A stretch of 36,360 bases of DNA from Bacillota bacterium. Its GTDB lineage: Bacteria; Bacillota; Clostridia; Lachnospirales; Lachnospiraceae. The notes beneath the pieces were generated by a model. It saw nothing but the letters and a program-made list of their open reading frames with translations. It did no database searches and was not told the origin of the DNA. This document shows positions 25,309 to 34,500 of the stretch, piece by piece; within the stretch, counting starts at the first letter, position 1, and the number at the start of each line of letters is the position of its first letter. The position numbers were made by a program, and so were the translations under genes. The stretch covers positions 1 to 36,360 of the forward strand of contig JAEZZO010000039.1 of assembly GCA_023418475.1 (NCBI GenBank), in the 5' to 3' direction.

Positions 25309-26415
25309 ATGATGTCAAACATAAAAACCCGGTATATTGTTATCTTAGAAATATTTTGTTTACTCGTCCTATCGATCCTATCAATCAGAGAAGGATCAAA
25401 AAAGGATGCACAAACCTATGCATCTATGTATAATACCGAAAAGAACTTCATTAAATGGGTTAGTTTTGATATCTGCAGTGAAGCATTAGAGAATGCTTAT
25501 AAATATGACATAAAATCCCAATCAGAAGAAGTCAAGATTAATTGGATTGAGATTCTAGCATATTTGGGCTGCAAATACGGAGGCGATTTTTCCCGGTACA
25601 AAAGCAAGGACATGGATGAACTTGTCAAGAAATTAAAAAATAAGGAAGTAACCATAAAATCTCTGACAGATGGTATGAAGTATTATAATTATTATCACGA
25701 TTCTTATTCCGCTGTATTAGGAGGTATGGTAGGTAAGTATCGTATCGAGGTGGCTGACGATGCCGCTCCAGGCGGAAAACGCTGGGAAGATCTTTATGGC
25801 TTAAAGGTTTTTCTACCGCTGGCAAAAAATTATCCCTATAGCCACTTTGATGATTTTGGCGTTTCAAGAAGCTATGGATTTCGCCGGAAGCATCTAGGTC
25901 ATGATATGATGGGGCAGGTTGGAACCCCGGTAATTGCAGTTGAATCCGGATATATTGAAGCACTTGGCTGGAATCAATATGGTGGTTGGCGTATCGGTAT
26001 CCGAAGCTTTGATCAGAAGCGTTATTATTATTACGCACATTTGAGGAAGAATTTTCCTTACAGTAAAACTTTAAAGATAGGTGATATTGTTCAGGCCGGC
26101 GATGTAATTGGTTATTTAGGCAGAACAGGATACAGCAGCTCAGAGAATGCGAATAATATTTCTACCCCGCACCTTCATTTTGGACTTCAGCTGATATTTG
26201 ATGAATCTCAAAAAGAAAGTAATAACGAAATCTGGATCGATTGTTATGATATCATTCAGTTTTTGAGCAAAAACCGATGTGAGACAGTAAAGGATCCTGA
26301 AACGAAGGAATATCACCGGGTTTATCAATTCATTGATCCAGTAGCGCAGTATTATATAGATCATAAGATATATAAATATGATGATAACGATATCAAGATC
26401 AGAATATATGAATAA
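25309..26415 (+). CDS. Membrane-anchored M23 (LytM-type) metallopeptidase
   Basis: The protein has 368 residues: one N-terminal membrane helix (about 8-26), a 130-residue region of unknown role, and a C-terminal M23 domain. The zinc ligands are visible as H195 and D199 (HxxxD in KHLGHDM) and H290 in PHLHFGL, with YAH (H244) as the catalytic histidine, so the domain should be active. M23 enzymes cut peptide cross-links in peptidoglycan; catalytically similar ones act in sporulation and cell separation. The domain faces outwards. The ATG at 25309 is 7 nt after AAGGTG. It is 138 nt from the DUF421 gene on the same strand and converges with gerKB. Confidence 0.87.
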   Translation: MMSNIKTRYIVILEIFCLLVLSILSIREGSKKDAQTYASMYNTEKNFIKWVSFDICSEALENAYKYDIKSQSEEVKINWIEILAYLGCKYGGDFSRYKSKDMDELVKKLKNKEVTIKSLTDGMKYYNYYHDSYSAVLGGMVGKYRIEVADDAAPGGKRWEDLYGLKVFLPLAKNYPYSHFDDFGVSRSYGFRRKHLGHDMMGQVGTPVIAVESGYIEALGWNQYGGWRIGIRSFDQKRYYYYAHLRKNFPYSKTLKIGDIVQAGDVIGYLGRTGYSSSENANNISTPHLHFGLQLIFDESQKESNNEIWIDCYDIIQFLSKNRCETVKDPETKEYHRVYQFIDPVAQYYIDHKIYKYDDNDIKIRIYE

Positions 26416-26445
26416 TATTCAATTCTATTACGGCTTCTATTTTAT

Positions 26446-26484
26446 TATAATGCACAACTAAAAACATCCGGGCTGTGCATTATA
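26446..26484. terminator. Bidirectional terminator between the M23 gene and gerKB
   Basis: An 11-bp stem, TATAATGCACA (26446-26456) with TGTGCATTATA (26474-26484), encloses a 17-nt loop. T-rich sequence follows on the right and A/T-rich on the left, so it can serve both converging genes. The U-tract is imperfect. Confidence 0.6.
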
Positions 26485-26488
26485 TTTA

Positions 26489-27589
26489 TTAAAATTGTTT
26501 CTTTATCTTCTTCCTTTTTACAAAACAGAGTAAAGCCAGCAGCAATGGTATTGCATACTCAAAGATCAGATTAAGATTAACAATAACATTTCGGTACAAA
26601 TAGTTAAATTCGAATTGAGTACTGCTTACATAATACGTAAGATAAAAAATTAGAGTTGCCAGCGGTACATAAAGATAATTGCATTCCTCAAGAGCAAACA
26701 GCCACTGAAAGCACCTCTTAAGCAGAATAGCAAAAATACAGATAGCAATAAAATCCGATAAAACACAGATAAGTGTAACCAGAACTTCAAACCGTTCAAA
26801 TATGTTAAAAAAGGAAATACTTTTTACGGTAATATAAAACGGAAAAGGAAGGTTTTTCGTCAGGCTTGTACCGGATATACCAAAGGTGAATATTGTAATT
26901 ACAAAGGTAAGTGCCGTAAAAGTTAAAATCCCAAACCAAAGCTTTCTGATCTGCTCCTTTGTAACAGATATACCAAATTTATCAGCAAAAAATAATGCGA
27001 TAATAATATTCCCTCCCACTACTATTACATTTTTAGAAGCCATAATCGTCTGTTTTAAATTAATCGTTGATACCGGGAGCAGATAGTCCGATCTTATTCT
27101 GCCGATCGCACAGATAAACATGACCGTAAATAATACTAATACCGTACTTAGCGTAAGCTCAGAAAACCGAAAAATCGTCTTCACTCCCCTTATTAATGCA
27201 TAAAATACAAGCACCGCCAATACTGTCATGAAGAAATCTGATCTGGTTTTGGGCATTAGAGTAAATTGCAATGTAAGACTATAGATTGTAACCTTGGCGA
27301 TAATTCCCAGCATAATCCATAACAAATATAGCAAAATAATGATTTTTGATAGAAATTTACCAAAAGTATGAACCATCATTTCATAAATATTTAATCCCGG
27401 ATAGGATTTTATTAATAAAATCACAATGGCGGTAAGCGGAACAGTTGCTACAACGGACCAGAGTGGACTTAAATAACCGCTTCTGCCTGCTTCCTGTGCC
27501 AAAGCTTCCGGAATCTGCCTGAGAATTGAAGAGATCGAAATAAATAAATACATAAAGGTTATTTGACGAAGTGTTACTTCCCTATTCAT
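26489..27589 (-). CDS. gerKB: GerAB/GerKB-type spore germination receptor permease subunit
   Basis: The B subunit is an APC-like membrane protein that contributes the germinant-binding pocket of a GerA-type nutrient receptor in the spore inner membrane. The 366-residue protein has about ten hydrophobic helices and starts REVTLRQITFMYLFISISS, with the family-typical QEAGRSGYLSPLWS and later SEL and LPVSTINLKQT regions. AAGG lies 6 nt before the ATG. The gene order gerKA, gerKC, small gene, gerKB places it last. Which germinant is sensed cannot be told. Confidence 0.88.
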   Translation of the reverse strand: MNREVTLRQITFMYLFISISSILRQIPEALAQEAGRSGYLSPLWSVVATVPLTAIVILLIKSYPGLNIYEMMVHTFGKFLSKIIILLYLLWIMLGIIAKVTIYSLTLQFTLMPKTRSDFFMTVLAVLVFYALIRGVKTIFRFSELTLSTVLVLFTVMFICAIGRIRSDYLLPVSTINLKQTIMASKNVIVVGGNIIIALFFADKFGISVTKEQIRKLWFGILTFTALTFVITIFTFGISGTSLTKNLPFPFYITVKSISFFNIFERFEVLVTLICVLSDFIAICIFAILLKRCFQWLFALEECNYLYVPLATLIFYLTYYVSSTQFEFNYLYRNVIVNLNLIFEYAIPLLLALLCFVKRKKIKKQF

Positions 27590-27684
27590 GGCTGCCTTGT
27601 ATGATGTATTTACAATAGATACATCAATACACTCCTTTCAATTATTCTATAAATATATAGGAAATTCGAAAAATATTAACACAC

Positions 27685-27873
27685 CTATTTCAGATGCTTT
27701 TCCATTATCACAGAAAGGCTGGGAAGATAAGGATTTGTAAGATATACCACTCCAAGGGAAACCCCCATTATCGACAATACCAGGTATATCGCAAGATTTC
27801 TCTTCTTACTTAGAAGTTTTTCTCTTTGTGTAATTAAAGTATAAATCAGTGTAATTGAAAAAATATAAATCAT
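27685..27873 (-). CDS. Small two-helix membrane protein in the ger operon, candidate D-type receptor subunit
   Basis: The protein has 62 residues with two hydrophobic helices (MIYIFSITLIYTLIT and LAIYLVLSIMGVSLGVVYLT) and a basic loop QREKLLSKKR between them. GGAGG 5 nt upstream fixes the ATG at 27873; the longer in-frame starts at 27885 and 27912 lack such sites. Some Bacillus and clostridial ger operons have a small fourth gene for a two-helix D protein that modulates receptor function; size, topology and position between gerKC and gerKB fit that. I recognise no specific sequence family. Confidence 0.6.
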   Translation of the reverse strand: MIYIFSITLIYTLITQREKLLSKKRNLAIYLVLSIMGVSLGVVYLTNPYLPSLSVIMEKHLK

Positions 27874-27992
27874 AAGTGCCTCCATTTTCCTAATAACGGA
27901 ATATATTTGCAAGCTTCCTGACTAAAGTATCCTACACTATGCGATCTTAAAATAATCATAAGATGCTTATTTTTATTAATCCATTGAATTTT

Positions 27993-29102
27993 TCAGTTTC
28001 CCAGGATAAAGGATTTGGATATTCTGGATTTAATCTCATATTCATAGTTAATTTTACTTATTTTCTGAGCCCAATCGCCTTTGATCCCTTTCCATTCATT
28101 ATAATTCTGGTTTTCAACAATACGCGCAAGATTAAGAATATCAAGTCCTGTTGTTTTGGAATAGTTAATTGCTTTATCGAGAACCTCTTTAATGTAGTCA
28201 TTCTGTTCCTTTGTTAGCTTACCAAGCTCCTCCTGTGTGAAGATATCTTCATTGGTCAGTATTTCCTTTACCGAACTCTCAAAGTTTAATTTCACTATAA
28301 CTGTGATATCGTTGTTACGTAATTTCGCACTTAACTTCGTTTTTGTATAAGATACCAGCAGGCTCACTTTATCCTTCAAATAAATGGGATATTGGCGCAT
28401 AACATTTTTAATAAAATCAACACCGTCAGAGGTTTCTCTATCCAGATAATCCTTCAGCTTATATTGATCAAAAACAGCATATCCCCGGATTAAATAACCG
28501 GATTTATCAGCTGTCAGATAGGGGATCAAAACACTTGATAGTGTCTGATCCATGTCATTTAACATATTAACAACCGTATTATCATTTCTGGTCAGGTTTT
28601 CTTGCTGCTTTTGTTTAATTGCTTCTAAATCCTCATGAATTGTCTGATTATTTTTTATTCCCGTCTTAATAAAATCAGAAGCGCTCATATCCTTAATCAC
28701 ATAAATTAAACCTTCCATTTTAATAGTTTCATCCCTGGATAAAAAATCAAGACTTTCCTTAAGTCCCTGCTTCGCTGCCCCGTCTCCTATCAGGAAGGAA
28801 CCGGTATGAGCAAGTGTGATCGACTTTTTGTTCTTTTTCTTTAAATCCTCTAAAGCTGCGTATGCCGTTTTCCCTTTCCCCTGCGCTACTTTTTCATCTC
28901 CTGAGCCTTTTTTCTCAGGATCGGAACCGCCCCCCGAGCTGTAAAGAGCACTTAAGGTATAATCTCCGTTTACATAATCAATCCCAATAACAAGCGCAAG
29001 ATCCACCTCATCTATTTCTTTTCTGCTGAAATCATGTGTACACCCGCACAGTACAACGGGTACGAGTAGTAAAGGTATGAATAAATATGCTAATCTTTTC
29101 AT
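27993..29102 (-). CDS. gerKC: GerAC/GerKC-type spore germination lipoprotein
   Basis: The C subunit is a lipid-anchored protein on the outer face of the spore inner membrane. The 369-residue protein has a lipoprotein signal peptide with lipobox LCGC and C21 as the acylated residue. EIDEVDLALVIGID is the usual start of the first GerAC domain, and ALYVIKD-like GLIYVIKDMSASDF and RGYAVFDQYKL follow. The C-terminal domain includes KLNFESSVKEI. An insertion rich in Gly, Ser, Lys (about residues 55-75, GGGSDPEKKGSGDEK) sits early in the domain. It starts 18 nt after gerKA, so the two are co-transcribed. Confidence 0.92.
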   Translation of the reverse strand: MKRLAYLFIPLLLVPVVLCGCTHDFSRKEIDEVDLALVIGIDYVNGDYTLSALYSSGGGSDPEKKGSGDEKVAQGKGKTAYAALEDLKKKNKKSITLAHTGSFLIGDGAAKQGLKESLDFLSRDETIKMEGLIYVIKDMSASDFIKTGIKNNQTIHEDLEAIKQKQQENLTRNDNTVVNMLNDMDQTLSSVLIPYLTADKSGYLIRGYAVFDQYKLKDYLDRETSDGVDFIKNVMRQYPIYLKDKVSLLVSYTKTKLSAKLRNNDITVIVKLNFESSVKEILTNEDIFTQEELGKLTKEQNDYIKEVLDKAINYSKTTGLDILNLARIVENQNYNEWKGIKGDWAQKISKINYEYEIKSRISKSFILGN

Positions 29103-29120
29103 AACGTCTTCTTCTCCCTG

Positions 29121-30569
29121 TTATTTTTGCTTCGTATGGTTTTCAGGAGCTATTTTTTCCGAACGTTTTCTGAAATACTTTATCGGGAATCGAAAGATTG
29201 TATCTTTATGATTGCTTTCATTAATATCCACAAAAGGGGACAGGTAAGCGACACCATAATTATCCATGCTACATAGATGGGTAAGAACTATAATAAGTCC
29301 TACCGTCAGTCCCAGGAAACCTCCAATTGCCGCTAATACGGAAAACACGAATCTTATCACACGCAAACCACTGCTCAAATCCTGATTAGGCATAATAAAA
29401 CCGGCAATTCCTGCCAGCGCCACTATAACCACCACCAAAGGAGACACTATATTAGCAGTAACCGCTGCCTGCCCAACTACCAGACCACCCAGAATGGACA
29501 TAGCCGTACCCACTGTTTTTGGCAGCCGCAGTCCCGCCTCAATCAATATCTCAAATGCAATTAATAGTCCAAGTACTTCCGTAGCGGAAGAAAATGGTAC
29601 ATTCTGTTTGGCAGACTGCGTTGATAATGCCAGCTGCACCGGAAGCATCTGATTTTGATAGGTTGTAGCCGCTATATAAAAAGCCGGTAAAAACAAGGTA
29701 ACTATCATAGCCAGATACCGTATTCCTCTTAATGCCGAACCTACAAAGAAGTGATTTGCGTAATCCTCCGGTGATTGCATCAGCATGACGAGCTGACATG
29801 GCAAAAGATACACGAAGGGGATACCATCTACCACCAACGCAATTCTTCCATCCGAGAGATTGGCAGATATCCTGTCCGGTCTTTGTGTATACATAATCTG
29901 TGGGAATAAGCTTTTCTTATTTTCGATCAGATATTCTTCGATAAAGGCTGGTGTTGAAATATTATCAATATTAATAGCCTGTATTTTTTCTCGTATTTTG
30001 TTAACCGTATCCATATTAGCAATATTGCTGATATAACAAAGTGACATATCGGTTTTAGATACTTTTCCGACACTAATGCTTTCAACCACAAGGTATTCCG
30101 AACGGATTCTTCTTCGTATCAAGGCTGTATTTGTACGCATTACTTCAATAAAAGCATCCTTTGCACCTTTTATTACACCTTCTTCGGTTGGTTCAGATAT
30201 AGATCTTTTGTCAAACATTCGAACATCATATACAATTGCCTTCTTCTCACCATCAAAGATCAAAGCAACCATACCGCTTAAGACATATTTGAGCAGCAAT
30301 TGGTAGTCTGCTTCCTCACTGGTAAAAACATGATATGCTCCTCCGCTCAGGAGATAATCCATAACAGCTCTCTCTGTCTTAAATTCCCCGATATATTTAT
30401 CTAAAGCCATTGTCTGAAAAATTGCCTCATCAACCTGCTGGGAATTAATCAGACCATCCACACAAAAAATATGAAAGGTAATATTATTCTGATTGATTTT
30501 TATGGCTCGGACTAATACATCACTGCTTTTTGAGAATAATTCTTTAATTGCCTTTGAATTAATATCCAT
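29121..30569 (-). CDS. gerKA: GerAA/GerKA-type spore germination receptor subunit
   Basis: The A subunit of a GerA receptor, an oligomeric membrane channel that releases ions when the germinant binds. The 482-residue protein has a large N-terminal cytoplasmic part, then QSPEDYANHFFVGSALRGIRYL, the family signature, and five or six helices containing FLPAFYIAATTYQNQMLP, LGLLIAFEILIEAGLRLP and GGLVVGQAAV. It is the first gene of the operon and has a ribosome binding region made of a tandem 17-bp repeat. No confident sporulation sigma factor promoter was found upstream by eye. Confidence 0.94.
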   Translation of the reverse strand: MDINSKAIKELFSKSSDVLVRAIKINQNNITFHIFCVDGLINSQQVDEAIFQTMALDKYIGEFKTERAVMDYLLSGGAYHVFTSEEADYQLLLKYVLSGMVALIFDGEKKAIVYDVRMFDKRSISEPTEEGVIKGAKDAFIEVMRTNTALIRRRIRSEYLVVESISVGKVSKTDMSLCYISNIANMDTVNKIREKIQAINIDNISTPAFIEEYLIENKKSLFPQIMYTQRPDRISANLSDGRIALVVDGIPFVYLLPCQLVMLMQSPEDYANHFFVGSALRGIRYLAMIVTLFLPAFYIAATTYQNQMLPVQLALSTQSAKQNVPFSSATEVLGLLIAFEILIEAGLRLPKTVGTAMSILGGLVVGQAAVTANIVSPLVVVIVALAGIAGFIMPNQDLSSGLRVIRFVFSVLAAIGGFLGLTVGLIIVLTHLCSMDNYGVAYLSPFVDINESNHKDTIFRFPIKYFRKRSEKIAPENHTKQK

Positions 30570-30570
30570 T

Positions 30571-30604
30571 CCTATTCCTGCCTTCTTCCTATTCCTGCCT
30601 TCTT
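30571..30604. repeat. Tandem duplication of the gerKA ribosome-binding region
   Basis: CCTATTCCTGCCTTCTT occurs twice head to tail (30571-30587 and 30588-30604), followed by a partial third copy (CCTGTTCCTG, 30605-30614). On the coding strand each unit contains AGGAATAGG. The nearest AGGA, in the first unit, lies about 6 nt before the gerKA ATG. Confidence 0.85.
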
Positions 30605-30614
30605 CCTGTTCCTG

Positions 30615-31002
30615 ACAAATGCACTCATTCTGTTAGTTTTTTATTAACAGATAGGATAAATAACTTTCGAAACAATATTCTCTAAATTCCATACTTTCCC
30701 TTAGGGATTACCCATCCTTATATATATTTCGCAGAATTGTTCATGCTACCTTAGATATTCTTTCTGAAGATTAACTGTTTTATTCATTACAGTAAACATT
30801 TTCCTTTTGTATGCAAAACATTTTGCGTCTATGATTTATTTCCATTAAAAAAGGCCCTCCCATAGCAATAAGATTTTCTTCCGTTTGACCCGGTAATCTT
30901 AATAAGGGATAGCCTGTTTTAAGTCACATTCATTATGTAGTCCTATGATACGTTCATGATATAATTCATGCGTATTACTTCATATCAAGTGAACTAATCC
31001 GT
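30615..31002. other. Non-coding gap between DUF6514 gene and gerKA
   Basis: No plausible gene is seen. The gap holds a short inverted repeat (CTGTTA 30630-30635 with TAACAG 30645-30650), a tight palindrome GCAAAACATTTTGC (30813-30826) and a weak 7-bp hairpin (30869-30875 with 30895-30901) with a distant T-run on the minus strand. A promoter for the ger operon must lie here, but I could not place a convincing sigma-G or sigma-A site. Confidence 0.5.
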
Positions 31003-31269
31003 TCATCTTGTTTTCCCAAAATAGTCTTCTTTCATATCTTTTATATGTATCGGTAAAACCCTTCCTTTCGCCATCAGCTCCAGGAAGAATTCCGCCTCTC
31101 CTTCATCTTCCGTAATGTTCTCTACAAAACTATAATTATTCTGTTTTCGATTGCCTTCTATGTAGCACTCAATACTATACAAAGCGTTTTTAAAGATAAG
31201 ATTATACACAACCAGGATGTTTTCCACAGTAATCCTCTTAGTTTTTAACTTTAGTGATTGTTCTATCAT
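31003..31269 (-). CDS. DUF6514 family small protein
   Basis: The protein has 88 residues, probably soluble. The second half, YSFVENITEDEGEAEFFLELMAKGRVLPIHIKDMKEDYF (seen as VENITED, AEFFLELM, PIHIKD, EDYF), matches the pattern I know from the clostridial DUF6514 family; its function is unknown. The ATG at 31269 has AGGGTGG about 5 nt upstream, whereas the GTG at 31278 lies next to or within that site. A promoter with a perfect TATAAT stands upstream (31334-31362). It is separated from the nifJ gene by that gene's terminator, so it is a unit of its own. Confidence 0.7.
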   Translation of the reverse strand: MIEQSLKLKTKRITVENILVVYNLIFKNALYSIECYIEGNRKQNNYSFVENITEDEGEAEFFLELMAKGRVLPIHIKDMKEDYFGKTR

Positions 31270-31333
31270 GTACGCCACCCTTCTTATTATTTTCGTGAAA
31301 CGACTACATAAAGTGATATCTTTTGACTATATC

Positions 31334-31362
31334 ATTATAGCAGTAAATTTTTTATCTTACGA
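31334..31362 (-). promoter_or_regulatory. Putative extended -10 promoter of the DUF6514 gene
   Basis: On the minus strand a perfect TATAAT (31339-31334) is preceded by TGC, the extended -10 element. The -35 region (TCGTAA, 31362-31357, 17-nt spacer) is poor, as often seen with extended -10 promoters. Confidence 0.5.
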
Positions 31363-31450
31363 GTATATAATAATGGAAATACCGATGTAAATAATTGAAT
31401 ATTGTCCTTATATTTCCACAAATTTATAAGCTAGAAAATATCCTTTTTCA

Positions 31451-31498
31451 TAGAAAAGCTCCCTGAAAGTATATTTTGCGTATTACTTTCAGAGAGCT
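31451..31498 (-). terminator. Rho-independent terminator of nifJ
   Basis: A 15-bp stem with one G-U wobble, 31484-31498 with 31457-31471 (coding strand AGCTCTCTGAAAGTA and TACTTTCAGGGAGCT), is followed by TTTTCTA on the minus strand. It starts 27 nt after the nifJ stop. Confidence 0.85.
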
Positions 31499-31524
31499 GT
31501 TCTATTAATAATATCATAACTCTA

Positions 31525-34500
31525 TCAGTCCATCTTAATTTCAATTGGCTGAGCTTCTGCCATTTGTTTATAGATTTGATATTTTTCCTTTGCATAGATT
31601 TCAGCCTGTGTAAACAAACGCTCCGCTTGCTCCGGAAATGCTTTTTCCAGGGAGCTATAGCGAACCTGTCCCATAATAAATTCACGAAAACTTCCGGAAG
31701 GTTCCTTGGAATCCAGTGTAAACGGATTTTTTCCCTGCTCCTTCAGATCCGGATTATACCGGTACAGGTGCCAGTAACCTGCATCAATTGCTTTCTTAAT
31801 TGTGGCCATACTTCTGCCCATACCCTCCTTTATACCGTGGTTGATGCATGGTGCATATGCAATAACAATAGACGGTCCATGATATTCCTCTGCTTCCCGA
31901 AAAGCTTTGATCAACTGACTATTATCAGCATTAATACCCACCTGCGCTACATATACATTTCCATAGGTCATCATCATTCTGCCTAAATCCTTCTTGCCCT
32001 GTTTCTTACCGGAGGCAGCAAATTTTGCAATTGCCGCCGTCGGAGTCGATTTTGAGGCTTGTCCGCCGGTATTGGAATACACCTCTGTATCAAAGACAAG
32101 AATATTGATATCTTCACCGGATGCCATAACATGATCCAAACCACCATATCCGATATCATAGGCCCAACCATCTCCGCCAAGCATCCAAACAGAGCGTTTT
32201 GTAAGATAATCCTTATTATCTTTAATACTCTTTACCAGTTGTGTCAGTTCTATATCAGTAGAGACAAAATGCTCCAAAACATCAATCACTCTTTTGCTTG
32301 CTTCCTCAGAGGCCTTCCCATCTTCTTTATAGTGAATCCAATCGTGACAAGCCTCTTTAATCCGCTCCTCCACATTACTGTCAATCAAGCTGCGCATATC
32401 ATCTTCCAGCTTATTTCTTAACTGTTTTACCGCAAGGTACATACCAAAGCCAAATTCAGCATTATCCTCAAACAGGGAATTAGCCCAGGCGGGACCTTTT
32501 CCTTCGCGATTTGTGGTGTATGCCGTGCTTGGTGCTGAGGAGGCCCAGATAGAGGAACAGCCTGTTGCATTGGCAATCATCATTCTTTCTCCGAATAACT
32601 GGGTTAAAAGCTTAATATACGGAGTCTCTCCGCAGCCGGCACATGCTCCGGAAAATTCAATCAGTGGTGTTTTAAACTGACTGTCTTTATATACCTGGCC
32701 ATAAGCCAGGTTTTCCTTGAAGCTTACATTCTCCGAAGCATATTTCCAATTAATAATCTCCTTTGGAAGCTGAGTAGCAATCGGCTGCATAATCAAGGCC
32801 TTGCCCTTTGCAGGACATACATCGGCACAGTTTCCGCAGCCGGTACAATCCATCGGACTGATTTGTATCTTATAATGGTATCCTTCGAAGCTTTTTCCGG
32901 TAGCTTTTTTCACCGCAAAGCCTTCCGGTGCTTTACTCAGTTCTTCTTCATTTAATAAAAATGGCCGGATGACTGCATGCGGACAGATATAGGAACACTG
33001 ATTACATTGTATACAGCGTTCTTCAATCCATTCCGGCACATTTACCGCAATTCCTCTTTTTTCATAAGCTGTCGTACCGGAAGGAAATGTACCGTCTTCC
33101 AGTCCTGCAAACGCACTGACCGGAAGGTCTCCACCCTTCATTTCAGACATTGGTCTCATAACCTCACGAATAAACTTAGGCTCTTTGCTGTCGGCTGTAT
33201 GCTTTGGCTCAAGCTTTGCCCAGTCTTTTGACAGCTTTACCTTTTGAACAGACTTTATTCCCTGATCCACTGCTTCCTGGTTCATGCTAACTATTTTTTC
33301 GCCCTTTTTACCATACATTTTTTGGATGCCGGCTTTCAATTCTTTCACATATACCTCTTCCGGCAATACATTGGTTAACTTAAAAAATGCACCCTGCATA
33401 ATCATATTGATACGGTTGCCAAGACCGATTTTATCTGCAATCCCTGTCGCATTAATCGTATAGAATTGAATATTTTTTTCAGCAAGCTGTTTCTTCATAA
33501 TATCCGGTAGATTTTTTTCAAGCTCTTTCCCTTCCCATTGGGTATTAAGAACAAACACACCACCGTGCTTGATGCTCTGCAGTAAATCATACTTATTGAC
33601 ATAGGACTGATTATGGCATGCCACATAATTAGCATGTGTAACCAGATAGGTAGACCGGATCGGATCCTTTCCGAAACGAAGGTGTGACACGGTAAGTCCG
33701 CCTGATTTTTTAGAATCATAATCAAAATATGCCTGTACCTTTAAATCAGAATGTTCTCCTATTATTTTAATAGCCTGTTTATTAGCACCCACAGTTCCAT
33801 CCGAACCAAGGCCCCAGATCTGGCAGGATATCATATCCTCCGGTTCAACCTTTAATCCCTCAATAGGCTGCAGGGATGTCTTTGTTATGTCATCCTTTAT
33901 GCCAACCGTAAAGTTTTTCTTTGTTTTCTCCTGCTTCAGATTATGAAAAACTGCTGCTATATGACTTGGATTCGTATCCTTGGATCCCAGACCGTAGCGC
34001 CCCCCATAAATCTCCGGCGCATTATCCGTACCACGGTAACAGGAGCATACATCCAAATAAAGCGGTTCTCCGACTGCACCCGGTTCCTTGGTCCGGTCAA
34101 GTACAGCGATCTTTTTCACGGATTTTGGTACACATTCCAAAAAATGCTCCACTGAAAAAGGACGATACAGCCGTACCTTAACAAGTCCATATTTTTCTCC
34201 CTGGTTATTAAAATAATCGATGGTCTGTTCAATCGTCTGTGTAACAGAGCCCATAGCCACGATAAGATATTGTGCATCACTTGCTCCGTAATAGTCAAAG
34301 AGCCGGTAAGACCTTCCGGTATATTCGCCCATTTTTTTCATATACCGTTCCACTATATGAATTATTTCCTGATAAAACGGATTAGAAGCTTCCCTTCCCT
34401 GAAAATAAATATCCGAATTCTGTGCGGTACCCCGAACAACCGGATGATTGGGAGAGAGGGCGCGTTCACGGAATTCCTTCACTGCTTCCATATCTATCAT

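Noticed and set aside
30813..30826. Palindrome GCAAAACATTTTGC as a specific regulator site
   Set aside because: No known operator matches it, and it is not repeated elsewhere in the gap; kept only as a note on the non-coding region.
31431..31685. Reading frame overlapping the nifJ end and terminator
   Set aside because: It runs through the terminator stem and lies within nifJ in another frame; the translation has no recognisable features.
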